Part shown: one piece after another, positions 41,415-48,948 of the stretch
Layout of the letters: each line of letters begins with the position of its first letter
Position numbering within the stretch: position 1 is the first letter of the stretch
NCBI GenBank assembly: GCA_963707575.1
Contig: OY970171.1
Coordinates: 1,674,001 to 1,738,000 of the forward strand
Direction: 5' to 3'
Length of the DNA stretch: 64,000 nt
Source of the DNA: Gaiellasilicea sp963707575
GTDB taxonomy: Bacteria > Actinomycetota > Thermoleophilia > Gaiellales > Gaiellaceae
The notes under the pieces: model-generated
What the model was told of the DNA's origin: nothing
The model's database searches: none
The model's input: the letters and a program-made list of their open reading frames with translations, nothing else
Program-made: the position numbers and the translations under genes

Positions 41415-43316
41415 GTGAGGTTCCCGATCAACCGGCACCGCCTGCCGCAGCTCGTGGCGGATGCCGGGATCGTCGCGCTGGCGTGGTTCCTGGCCTTCCA
41501 GCTGCGCTTCGACCCGTCCATCCCTGTCTACTACGACCGCTACCTCGACCTCGCCATCTTCGCGCTCCTCGTCGCGATCAAGCTGGCGATCTTCGCCCTC
41601 TTCGGCTTCTACAACCGCTGGTGGCGCTACGTCTCGACCCGCGACATGTGGGGCGCCTTCCGCGGCGTCACGGCTGCGTCGCTCGTGGCCTTCCTCGTCT
41701 TCAGCTTCTTCGACGTGCACGTCGTCAGCGTCCCCCGGGTCGTCTGGTTCCTCGACTGGCTGCTGTGCCTCGCCTTCGTCGCGGCCTCGCGCATGCTGGC
41801 CCGCACGATCATCGAGCGGCCGCAGACGTCGTCGCTCGTGGCCCGCGGCAAGGAGGTGATCGTGGTCGGTGCCGGCGATGCGGCGCAGCTGATGGTGAAG
41901 GAGATGCTGCGTACCCCGGCCATGGGCTACACCCCGATCGGGCTGATCGACGACGACCCGCGCAAGAAGAACATGCGCCTGCACGGCGTCCGCGTGCTCG
42001 GCACGACGGACGAGCTGCCGCACATCCTGCGCGACCGCCGGCCCGACGAGCTGCTGATCGCGATTCCCTCGGCGTCGGGCGACGTACGTCGGCGCATCGT
42101 CGACGTCGCGCGCGACGGCAGTGTGCCCGTGAAGACGCTCCCGGGGCTGCACGAGCTGATCGCCGGCGACGAGGCGCTCGCTCAACAGATCCGGCCCGTC
42201 CAGGTGGAGGACCTGCTCGGACGGGAGCCGGTCGAGACGGACGTCGCCGCGATCTCCTCCTACCTCGAGGGGAAAACGGTTCTCGTCACCGGCGCGGGGG
42301 GCTCGATCGGCTCGGAGCTGTGCCGGCAGATCGTTCGCGCGGAGCCCGCGCGGATCGTGATGGTCGAGCAGGGCGAGAGCGCCCTGTTCGACATCGAGCG
42401 CGAGCTGGTCGACGAGCGTGACTTCGCCGCGAGCGTGCCCGTCCTCGCGGACGTGCGGAACCGCAGGCGGATGCGCGACGTCTTCGACCGGTACCGCCCG
42501 GACGTCGTCTTCCATGCCGCGGCGTACAAGCACGTCCCGCTGATGGAGGCGAACCCGATCGAGTCCGTGCGCAACAACGTTCTCGGGACTCGTGTCGTGG
42601 CCGACCTGTCGATCGAGCACGGCGTGGAGCGATTCGTACTCATCTCGACGGACAAGGCGCTGAACCCGCATAGCGTCTACGGCCAGTCGAAGACGCTCTG
42701 CGAATGGATCGTCGGCGCCCACGGCGAGCGCGACGACGTTCCGACGCGCTTCGTCGCCGTGCGCTTCGGCAACGTGCTCAACTCGGCCGGCAGCGTGATC
42801 CCGCTCTTCCGCCGCCAGATCGAGCGGGGCGGGCCCGTCACGGTGACCGATCCCGAGATGACCCGGTTCTTCATGACCATCCCCGAGGCCGTCGCGCTGG
42901 TCGTCCAGGCCGGGGCGATCGGCGGACGCGGCCGGATCTACGTGCTCGAGATGGGCGAGCCGATCCGGATCCTCGACCTCGCGCGCAACATGATCCGGCT
43001 CTCGGGCAAGGAGCCCGACGTGGACGTAGAGATCAAGTTCATCGGAGCCCGGCCGGGGGAGAAGACGCACGAGGAGCTGTTCGCCGCCGACGAGACGTGG
43101 CAGCCGACGACGCACCCGTCGATCGTCGCGCTCGACGTCTCTCCGGTCGACCGGGCCTGGCTCGACGGTGAGCTCGACGCGCTGGAGCAGCTCGTCGAGG
43201 AGGGTGACACGCTCGGTCTGGTGGGCAAGCTCGCCGCGGTCGTGCGCGAGCCGAGGCGGGTCGTAGTGCCGGAGGCGGACGCCGCTCCCGCGACGTCCGC
43301 CTCCGAGTCGATCTAG
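41415..43316 (+). CDS. WbpM/CapD-type nucleotide-sugar dehydratase, membrane-anchored
   Basis: 633 residues. Four N-terminal transmembrane helices, a first Rossmann-like domain (VVGAGDAAQLMVKEML, about residue 153) and a C-terminal short-chain dehydrogenase domain: VLVTGAGGSIGSELCRQI (about 288), HAAAYKHVPLME, LISTDKALNPHSVYGQSK (about 420) and FIGARPGEKTHEEL. Relatives are UDP-GlcNAc 4,6-dehydratases. The catalytic position keeps Tyr (YxxxK), whereas the WbpM branch has Met there, so the exact reaction is open. Confidence 0.9.
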   Translation: MRFPINRHRLPQLVADAGIVALAWFLAFQLRFDPSIPVYYDRYLDLAIFALLVAIKLAIFALFGFYNRWWRYVSTRDMWGAFRGVTAASLVAFLVFSFFDVHVVSVPRVVWFLDWLLCLAFVAASRMLARTIIERPQTSSLVARGKEVIVVGAGDAAQLMVKEMLRTPAMGYTPIGLIDDDPRKKNMRLHGVRVLGTTDELPHILRDRRPDELLIAIPSASGDVRRRIVDVARDGSVPVKTLPGLHELIAGDEALAQQIRPVQVEDLLGREPVETDVAAISSYLEGKTVLVTGAGGSIGSELCRQIVRAEPARIVMVEQGESALFDIERELVDERDFAASVPVLADVRNRRRMRDVFDRYRPDVVFHAAAYKHVPLMEANPIESVRNNVLGTRVVADLSIEHGVERFVLISTDKALNPHSVYGQSKTLCEWIVGAHGERDDVPTRFVAVRFGNVLNSAGSVIPLFRRQIERGGPVTVTDPEMTRFFMTIPEAVALVVQAGAIGGRGRIYVLEMGEPIRILDLARNMIRLSGKEPDVDVEIKFIGARPGEKTHEELFAADETWQPTTHPSIVALDVSPVDRAWLDGELDALEQLVEEGDTLGLVGKLAAVVREPRRVVVPEADAAPATSASESI

Positions 43317-43319
43317 GCG

Positions 43320-45002
43320 CTAGGCGCCCGGAATCCGCAGGAGACCGAGCTGGCCACCGTCGCGCTGGTACGTCAGCGTGTCGCTCCCCTCCTGACGCAC
43401 CTCTTCGTCGATGACGAGCGTTCCTGCCTGCACGTCCACGAGGAACGCTCCCGGCCCAAAGACGCGCGATGCGTCGACGACGCCGCTCGACTCCCACGCG
43501 CCTAGATTGCCGGGCACGGGGTTGGCGTCCTCGTCGGTCGGCCCCTCGTCGGCCGACTGGTTCACCTTCGCGGCGACGCGCATCGTGCCGGTCGCGAGGT
43601 CGTACTGCCAGATCCGCGCGGTTGTCGCGTTCGGCTCGGACGCGGCGGCGAACTGCTGGCTCGAGCCCGGATCCTCCGTGATCAGGAGGCTTCGCGCCGT
43701 CGACTCGATGTTGTCCGGCTGGTGGATCTCGTTCGGCGCCTTCACGGGGGCGTCGTCACCCTCGATCAAAATCGAGAACGAGAGCACCTTCTTCGGGTCG
43801 TTCTTGTCCAGTACGAGCTTCCAGACGCGGCCGTTCGACGAGATCGACGGGTTGCCGCCGGCACTCGTCGCGCCGCGGCCGCTGTCCACCACGTAGACGA
43901 CGTTCTGCATCCCAGGCCGCTTGTCGTAGGCGATGTCCTCGACGCGCACGAACTGAAACACCTTCTGCGGCTGGTTGTCGCCCCAGTACTCGAGCACCCA
44001 CTGGGGGCCGTCGATGCCCTCGTTCGTGCGGGCGTCACGCTGCCAGGTGCCGTCGTCCGGCGGGTCGGGATATCCCTTGTCGGCGGCCATGAGGTCGCTG
44101 CCGTCCGGAGCGATTCCGGTTGCGACGTCCTTCGGGACCTTCACGAACTTGCCGGAAACGCTCATCGGCGAGCCCGGTGCGAAGTCGTAATAGTCGTCGA
44201 CGCCGTCCGCGACGAACGCCCAGAGGTCGCCCTCGTCGTTCCAGACCGCGTCGGAGTCCTCCGCGATGTACGAGTAGAGCTGCGCCTGGGCCGGATTCGA
44301 GACGAACGCGTCGTCGCCCGAGAGCACGACCGGGTGGCCGTAGCCGGGCACCGGCACGCTGTTTTCGTGGTTGTGCCGGCCCATGCCCCAGATCGGCTTG
44401 ACCTTGCCCGTCTTCTCGTCGATCGCGACGACTGCGCCGATCTGCCGCGAGTCAGCCGCGCCGATGGTGGTCGGCCAGGCCTTGCCGCTGCGCTTTACCC
44501 AGTCGATGCCCTCCTCGTTCGTCAGGAGCATCGGCCGGTCGAACCCTTCCGCCTCGGTCGCGAGGTAGTTCGAGCAGAACCGCTGCCAGTTCTCGTGCGA
44601 CTGGATCGCGTACGAGCCGTGCAGCACGCCGCCGCTTCGCTGGTGCAGCCGCAGTTTGCTGACGAGCGAGTTGGTGAAGTCGTTGAACCCGACACCGGTG
44701 CCGGTCGTGCGGTTGAACGTATACGGGAACGGGACCGTCGAGGTCTCGTGGTTCACGTACAGGTCGACGGTGCCCTTGCCGTTCGTCGCAAGTGAGATGC
44801 CGTCGGGGATCGACTCGAACATGTAGCCGCCGATCGTGTCGCCGACGGTGATGATCGGCTCATAGGTTGAGCCGGCGGCGACCGGATCGATCATCGGCCC
44901 CTCGGCCGTCTTGAAGCCGGGGCTGCCGCCGCCGGCCGCCGTGGCCGCGACGAAGGTCGCGATCCCGGCAATGAGCGCAGCCGCTACGAAAGCTTTGCGC
45001 AT
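43320..45002 (-). CDS. PhoX-like (DUF839) secreted protein
   Basis: 560-residue exported protein with a signal peptide (AFVAAALIAGIATFVAATAAGGG). The body matches the PhoX/DUF839 beta-propeller: GYMFESIPDGISL, DLYVNHETS, LTNEEGID, WGMGRHNHENSV, YVVDSGRGA and LLITEDPGSS. PhoX enzymes are calcium-iron phosphatases, but many DUF839 proteins lack proven activity. A GGGGAG Shine-Dalgarno precedes ATG 45002. It is convergent with the dehydratase gene, three bases apart. Confidence 0.82.
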   Translation of the reverse strand: MRKAFVAAALIAGIATFVAATAAGGGSPGFKTAEGPMIDPVAAGSTYEPIITVGDTIGGYMFESIPDGISLATNGKGTVDLYVNHETSTVPFPYTFNRTTGTGVGFNDFTNSLVSKLRLHQRSGGVLHGSYAIQSHENWQRFCSNYLATEAEGFDRPMLLTNEEGIDWVKRSGKAWPTTIGAADSRQIGAVVAIDEKTGKVKPIWGMGRHNHENSVPVPGYGHPVVLSGDDAFVSNPAQAQLYSYIAEDSDAVWNDEGDLWAFVADGVDDYYDFAPGSPMSVSGKFVKVPKDVATGIAPDGSDLMAADKGYPDPPDDGTWQRDARTNEGIDGPQWVLEYWGDNQPQKVFQFVRVEDIAYDKRPGMQNVVYVVDSGRGATSAGGNPSISSNGRVWKLVLDKNDPKKVLSFSILIEGDDAPVKAPNEIHQPDNIESTARSLLITEDPGSSQQFAAASEPNATTARIWQYDLATGTMRVAAKVNQSADEGPTDEDANPVPGNLGAWESSGVVDASRVFGPGAFLVDVQAGTLVIDEEVRQEGSDTLTYQRDGGQLGLLRIPGA

Positions 45003-45051
45003 GCGAACTCCCCTTTCCTATCCCCCGTGGCAAAGATGTGCAGCGCCGATC

Positions 45052-46062
45052 CTATGCCTGTAGCGCGGAGAGAAGAAACGTGAGTAGCTCGCCGGGGTCG
45101 CGACGCGCACGGGCGCCGGTCGATCGATCGCGGTGCTCCAGCCGGAGTGCAGCTGGATTGGTCAGCGGGAGGAGGCGCCCTTCGCGGATCAGCCACTCGT
45201 CGACGCCGCCGAGACGGCCCGCGAAGGTCGTGTAGACGGGGACGCCGAGGGCGACCGCCTCGCGGTTCATCGTGCCTCCCGCCGAGACAACGAGGTCGGC
45301 GTGCGCGATCAGGCTTTGCGCATCGACGGCCCGCGGCGGCACGACGAGCGAGGGCAGGCGAAGCGCGCGGATCGCAGTCCGCTGCTCCTCCGTGCGCGGG
45401 AGCACGACTGCCTGGACGGACTCGTCCCGGCCGAGGCGCTCGAGCACGGCTGCGAAGAGCGGGTTCCCATGCCGGTGGTAGAGCGAGACCTCGGGCGGCG
45501 TCCTCACCACGACGAGGACACGGGCGGGGTCGAGTCCGTCGACCGGGTCCGGCACAGGCTCGAAGTCGGCGAGGTAGTACTCCTCCTTCAATCCCTCGTA
45601 GCGGAGCAGTTTCGGCGGCTGCGCGCCGAATCGCCTCAGCCGCTGGGGCGGGATCGCCTCGGGCACGACCACCCTCGTGGCCGCGCGGCAGCCCAGCTGA
45701 TGCTGCAGCCACGCGTACTCGTAGTCGAAGGCCGTCGTGCTCGGGATCCCGAGCCGCCGTGCGGTCAGCGTCAGCTCGTGCGACCCATGCGTCAGCGCGA
45801 CGTCGAATCGGCGCCCCCGGGCGAAGCGGTGGAGCGCGCCGAGACGTCCGAAGAGCGCACGCGCCTTGCCGAGCCTCCCCGCGCCTCCGTGCCGGGGGCC
45901 CACCACCTGGTGCGCGATGCCGTGCAGCTCGAGCAGCTGGAGCGTTTGCGCGTACTCGCGCGCCGTCACCTCGACCTCGTGGCCCTGAGCCTCGAGCAGG
46001 CCGATCAGGGGTCGGAAGAAGGGGACGTGCGGCGAGTTCGTGATGTCGATCCAGACTCGCAT
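45052..46062 (-). CDS. DUF354 glycosyltransferase-like protein
   Basis: 336-residue protein of the DUF354 family, predicted GT-B fold. The N-terminal MRVWIDITNSPHVPFFRPL is family-specific; GSHELTLTARRLGIPSTTAFDYEYA and SAGGTMNREAVALGVPVYTTFAGRLGGVDEWL follow. Members occur in archaea and actinobacteria near polysaccharide genes, without a proven reaction. ATG 46060-46062 is preceded on this strand by TAGAGT and 7 bases, consistent with a leaderless message. Confidence 0.85.
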   Translation of the reverse strand: MRVWIDITNSPHVPFFRPLIGLLEAQGHEVEVTAREYAQTLQLLELHGIAHQVVGPRHGGAGRLGKARALFGRLGALHRFARGRRFDVALTHGSHELTLTARRLGIPSTTAFDYEYAWLQHQLGCRAATRVVVPEAIPPQRLRRFGAQPPKLLRYEGLKEEYYLADFEPVPDPVDGLDPARVLVVVRTPPEVSLYHRHGNPLFAAVLERLGRDESVQAVVLPRTEEQRTAIRALRLPSLVVPPRAVDAQSLIAHADLVVSAGGTMNREAVALGVPVYTTFAGRLGGVDEWLIREGRLLPLTNPAALRLEHRDRSTGARARRDPGELLTFLLSALQA

Positions 46063-46088
46063 CGAAACGACTCTATAAGATGTACTTA
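46062..46088. promoter_or_regulatory. Divergent leaderless promoters with overlapping -10 elements
   Basis: The 25 bases between the DUF354 ATG (46062, minus) and the lysR ATG (46088, plus) hold TAGAGT on the minus strand (46075 to 46070, 7 bases from its start) and TATAAG on the plus strand (46074-46079, 8 bases from its start). The two hexamers share bases 46074-46075, so the two polymerases cannot bind at once. Confidence 0.55.
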
Positions 46089-46981
46089 TGGATACGCGGC
46101 AACTGGCGGCGTTTTGCGCCGTCGTCGAGCGGAAGAGCTTCTCGCAGGCGGCAGAGCGGCTCGGGGTCACCCAGCCCGCCGTTTCGCTGCAGGTTCGCGC
46201 GCTCGAGAAGCGCCTGGGGGCGCAGCTGCTCGACCGCTCCGGTCGCCGGGTCGAGCCGACCGAGGCCGGGCTGCGCCTCTACCGGGGAGCGCAGCGGCTG
46301 CTCGCGCTCGAGGAGCAGCTCGTCGAGGAGGTGGCCGGCGAGGGGGACGGCGAGCTCACGGGCGATCTCGCTCTCGGAGCCTCGACAGGCCCCGCCGCGA
46401 TCGTGGTGCCGCTGCTGCTCTGCGAGTTCCAGCTCGCGAACCCTGGCGTCAAGGTCGCGCTCAGCGTGCACGACACGCACTCGGTCGTCGAGCTCGTGGC
46501 GGCGCGCGAGCTCGAGCTCGGGATCGTCGGGGCGGCCCGGCGGCACCGCTCGGTTCGCTTCGAGCCCTTCTTCGAGGACGAGGTGATCCTCGTCTGCCCG
46601 CCCAGCCACCCGTTCGCCGGGCGCACCGTCACGATCGACGAGCTGCGCAGCGAGCAGCTGATCCTGATGCAGGAGGGAGCGGGCGTCCGGCAGATCGTCG
46701 ACGACGAGCTCCGCGGCCTCGGTCTGCGGCTGCGCGACCTCGACGTCCGCCTCGAGCTCGGACTGCAGGAGTCCGTGCGCAGCGCCGTCCAGGCCGGCTA
46801 CGGGGTCACGTTCATCTCCCGCACGGCTGTCGAGACGGAGCTGGCCGCGGGGACGCTTGCGTCGGCGCGCGTCGAGGGGATCGAAGCGACGCGCGAGATC
46901 TCACTCGTCCGCTCCGCCGGGCGCACGCCGACGCGGGCGGCGGACGCGTTCGTCGCCTTCGCCCGCGAACGCCTGACGTGA
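46088..46981 (+). CDS. LysR family transcriptional regulator
   Basis: 297-residue LysR regulator: winged helix with FSQAAERLGVTQPAVSLQVRALEKRLGAQLLDR, then the periplasmic-binding-like effector domain (LTGDLALGASTGPAAIVVP, LGIVGAARR, QAGYGVTFISR). Layout and the STGP effector segment resemble the CysB/CysL-like branch. The downstream reductase gene starts in a GTGA overlap, so the pair is one unit. Effector unknown. Confidence 0.93.
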   Translation: MDTRQLAAFCAVVERKSFSQAAERLGVTQPAVSLQVRALEKRLGAQLLDRSGRRVEPTEAGLRLYRGAQRLLALEEQLVEEVAGEGDGELTGDLALGASTGPAAIVVPLLLCEFQLANPGVKVALSVHDTHSVVELVAARELELGIVGAARRHRSVRFEPFFEDEVILVCPPSHPFAGRTVTIDELRSEQLILMQEGAGVRQIVDDELRGLGLRLRDLDVRLELGLQESVRSAVQAGYGVTFISRTAVETELAAGTLASARVEGIEATREISLVRSAGRTPTRAADAFVAFARERLT

Positions 46982-47940
46982 TCGTCCGCTGGGGGATCGA
47001 CTCGCTGCCCGGCGTGCTGGACGAGCTCGACTGCTCTGCGCCCTATTTGCTTGCGACCTCGCGCCACGGCGACCTTGTTTCGCAGGTGGGGCGCTGGAGC
47101 GCGCTGCCGACGGACGACATCGGCGCGATCGCAGCGAGGCTGGGGTCGGCGGACGCCCTCGTTGCGCTGGGTGGAGGCAGCTCGATCGACACGGCGAAGG
47201 CGGTGTCCGCCGAGACGGGGCTGCCGGTGGTCTCGGTGCCCACGACGTATTCGGGCGCCGAATGGACACCGTTCTTCGGCGTTCGCGATCAGGAACGGCG
47301 GCAGCGCGGTGGTGGGGCCGGCGCGACCGTGGCGGGCATCGTCTACGAGCCCGAGCTGACGCTCGGCCTGCCTTGCGACGTGACCGTCGGCACGGCACTG
47401 AACGCGCTCGCCCACTGCGCCGAGGCGCTGTACGTCGAAGGGCACAACGCGGCGGCCGACGAGCACGCACTCGAGGGCGCGCGCCTGATCTCCGACTGGT
47501 TGCCACGCGTCGTGGAGGACGGGGGCGACCGTGAGGCGCGCGCGGGGCTGCTGCGCGGCGCCTGCGACGCGGGTGCCGCGCTCGCCGGGTCGATGCTCGC
47601 GCTCGGGCATGCGATGGCGCAGGCGCTCGGCGGTCGCTATGGGTTGCCGCACGGGGCCATGAACGCGCTCTGTCTTCCGCCGGCGCTTCGCTTCAACGCC
47701 GAGGTGGCGCCGGAGGCCGTGTCCCGGTTCGGCGCGGCCGTTGGATCACCTGACGACCCGGCCGGGCGGGTGGAGGCGCTCGCTCGGCTGGGAGGCTTCG
47801 AGCGGCTGCGCGACTTCGGCGTGCCGGAGGCAGAGCTCGCCGACGTGGCGGCGGCGGTTGTTCAGCGGCCCGGGGCGAAGGCGAATCCGCGGCCTGCGAC
47901 GCCGGCCGAGGTCGAGCAGCTGCTGCGCGCGATCTGGTAG
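46978..47940 (+). CDS. Iron-containing alcohol dehydrogenase / maleylacetate reductase-like
   Basis: 320-residue group III (Fe-ADH/dehydroquinate synthase-like) oxidoreductase. NAD site ALGGGSSIDTAKAV; VPTTYSGAEWTPFFGVRD is the maleylacetate reductase-like active-site loop. The metal region includes NALAHCAEALY, LGHAMAQALGGRYGLPHGAMNA, with His residues where family members bind metal or substrate. It is shorter than most relatives (about 350), mainly at the N-terminus. LysR control and this loop suggest aromatic-ring cleavage chemistry, but no dioxygenase is nearby. Confidence 0.82.
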   Translation: MIVRWGIDSLPGVLDELDCSAPYLLATSRHGDLVSQVGRWSALPTDDIGAIAARLGSADALVALGGGSSIDTAKAVSAETGLPVVSVPTTYSGAEWTPFFGVRDQERRQRGGGAGATVAGIVYEPELTLGLPCDVTVGTALNALAHCAEALYVEGHNAAADEHALEGARLISDWLPRVVEDGGDREARAGLLRGACDAGAALAGSMLALGHAMAQALGGRYGLPHGAMNALCLPPALRFNAEVAPEAVSRFGAAVGSPDDPAGRVEALARLGGFERLRDFGVPEAELADVAAAVVQRPGAKANPRPATPAEVEQLLRAIW

Positions 47941-48170
47941 TCAGCCGCAGCTGCCACGCAGGGTGGTGCCGTCTGGTCCGGCGTCGTCCGCTCGAGCTTC
48001 GGCGCGACCGCGGAGAGGACGACCTTCGCGCTTCCGAGCTCGGCGCGTGCCGCCGCCTCGGACGGCTTCGCCGGCGCGAGCGACGCCCTGCGCGCGTTCT
48101 CGAGCGCCGCGTAGCCCGAGAGGCCCAGGAGGGCGAGGATGAGGACGAAGCCGGTGAGCCGCACGGTCAT
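47862..48170 (-). CDS. Small hypothetical anchored protein
   Basis: 102 residues, ATG 48168-48170. N-terminal membrane segment (LTGFVLILALLGLSGYAAL), then a helical EAAARAELGSAKVVLSAVAPKLE stretch. GC3 is strong through about residue 75. The last 25 residues run antisense through the end of the Fe-ADH gene, which is unusual; a neighbouring frame would stop at 47941 with a LRGSCG end. A small frameshift near the end is possible. No family recognised. It lies just downstream of the TOMM transporter genes. Confidence 0.45.
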   Translation of the reverse strand: MTVRLTGFVLILALLGLSGYAALENARRASLAPAKPSEAAARAELGSAKVVLSAVAPKLERTTPDQTAPPCVAAAADYQIARSSCSTSAGVAGRGFAFAPGR

Positions 48171-48216
48171 CGGGCTTCCGTCATCGGCTTCGCGATAGGT
48201 GGTCTTGACGCCCCGA

Positions 48217-48948
48217 TTAGGTGAAGAGCTCGCCCTGGTCGCGGCGATACCCCCACGCGGCGAGGAGGCCGAAGCCGGCCCCGGCGGCCGCGAGCAGCGC
48301 CACGTCACCGGCGCGCCACGGCCTCCCCTCGACGCTCGCCCACAGCAGCTCGCCCCAGCTGCGGGTGGGCACGAGCGCGGCAGGGAACCCGCTCTCTCCC
48401 GGGACGCGACCGGGACCCGCCCACAGCCCGCCGGCGAGGGCGGCGCCGAAGAAGACGAGGTTGGCCACCGGAAGCGCGGCGCGCGGTGAGAGCCAGTACC
48501 CCAGCGCGATCCCGGCGAGAGCGAACGGGATCCCACCAGCCATGAGCGCAATCGCCAGGAGCAGCCAGCGGCTCCCGCTCAGGGTCACGCCGTCACGGGC
48601 GACGGCGGTGAGGATGACGAGCGCGGCGGCGGCGGACGCGAACGGGATCGCGGCGAGGACGCGGCCGGCCAGACGGGCGCGGATCGTCACGGGCAACGTC
48701 CGCAGGTAGCGCTCCCACGGCGTCGGCCGCTCGATGGCGATGCCGACGCCGAACTGGAAGAAGCCGACTCCGAGTACGGCCGTGCCCGCGACGCCGGCCA
48801 TCGTTCTCGCCGGGTCGCCGTCCTCGTACACCGTCGTCGTCACGAACAGGTACGTGAGCATCGGAAAGAGCAGCGTCGAGACGGAAAAGGCGGGAACGCG
48901 AAGCAGCTCGACTAGGCTGGCGCGGGCGTACGCGAGCGTCGGTCTCAC
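48217..48948 (-). CDS. TOMM cluster ABC-2 transporter permease
   Basis: 243-residue permease with six hydrophobic segments: VSTLLFPMLTYLFVTTT, a coupling region TPWERYLRTLPVTIRARLAGR, ASAAAALVILTAV, WLLLAIALMAGGIPFALAGIALGYWL, LPVANLVFFGAALAGGLWAG and DVALLAAAGAGFGLLAAWGY. The LPTS-like TLPVTIRARLAGR is typical of bacteriocin and daunorubicin-type exporters. GTG 48948 overlaps the ATPase stop (GTGA). Role inferred: export of the modified peptide or self-immunity, equivalent to SagGHI. Confidence 0.85.
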   Translation of the reverse strand: MRPTLAYARASLVELLRVPAFSVSTLLFPMLTYLFVTTTVYEDGDPARTMAGVAGTAVLGVGFFQFGVGIAIERPTPWERYLRTLPVTIRARLAGRVLAAIPFASAAAALVILTAVARDGVTLSGSRWLLLAIALMAGGIPFALAGIALGYWLSPRAALPVANLVFFGAALAGGLWAGPGRVPGESGFPAALVPTRSWGELLWASVEGRPWRAGDVALLAAAGAGFGLLAAWGYRRDQGELFT

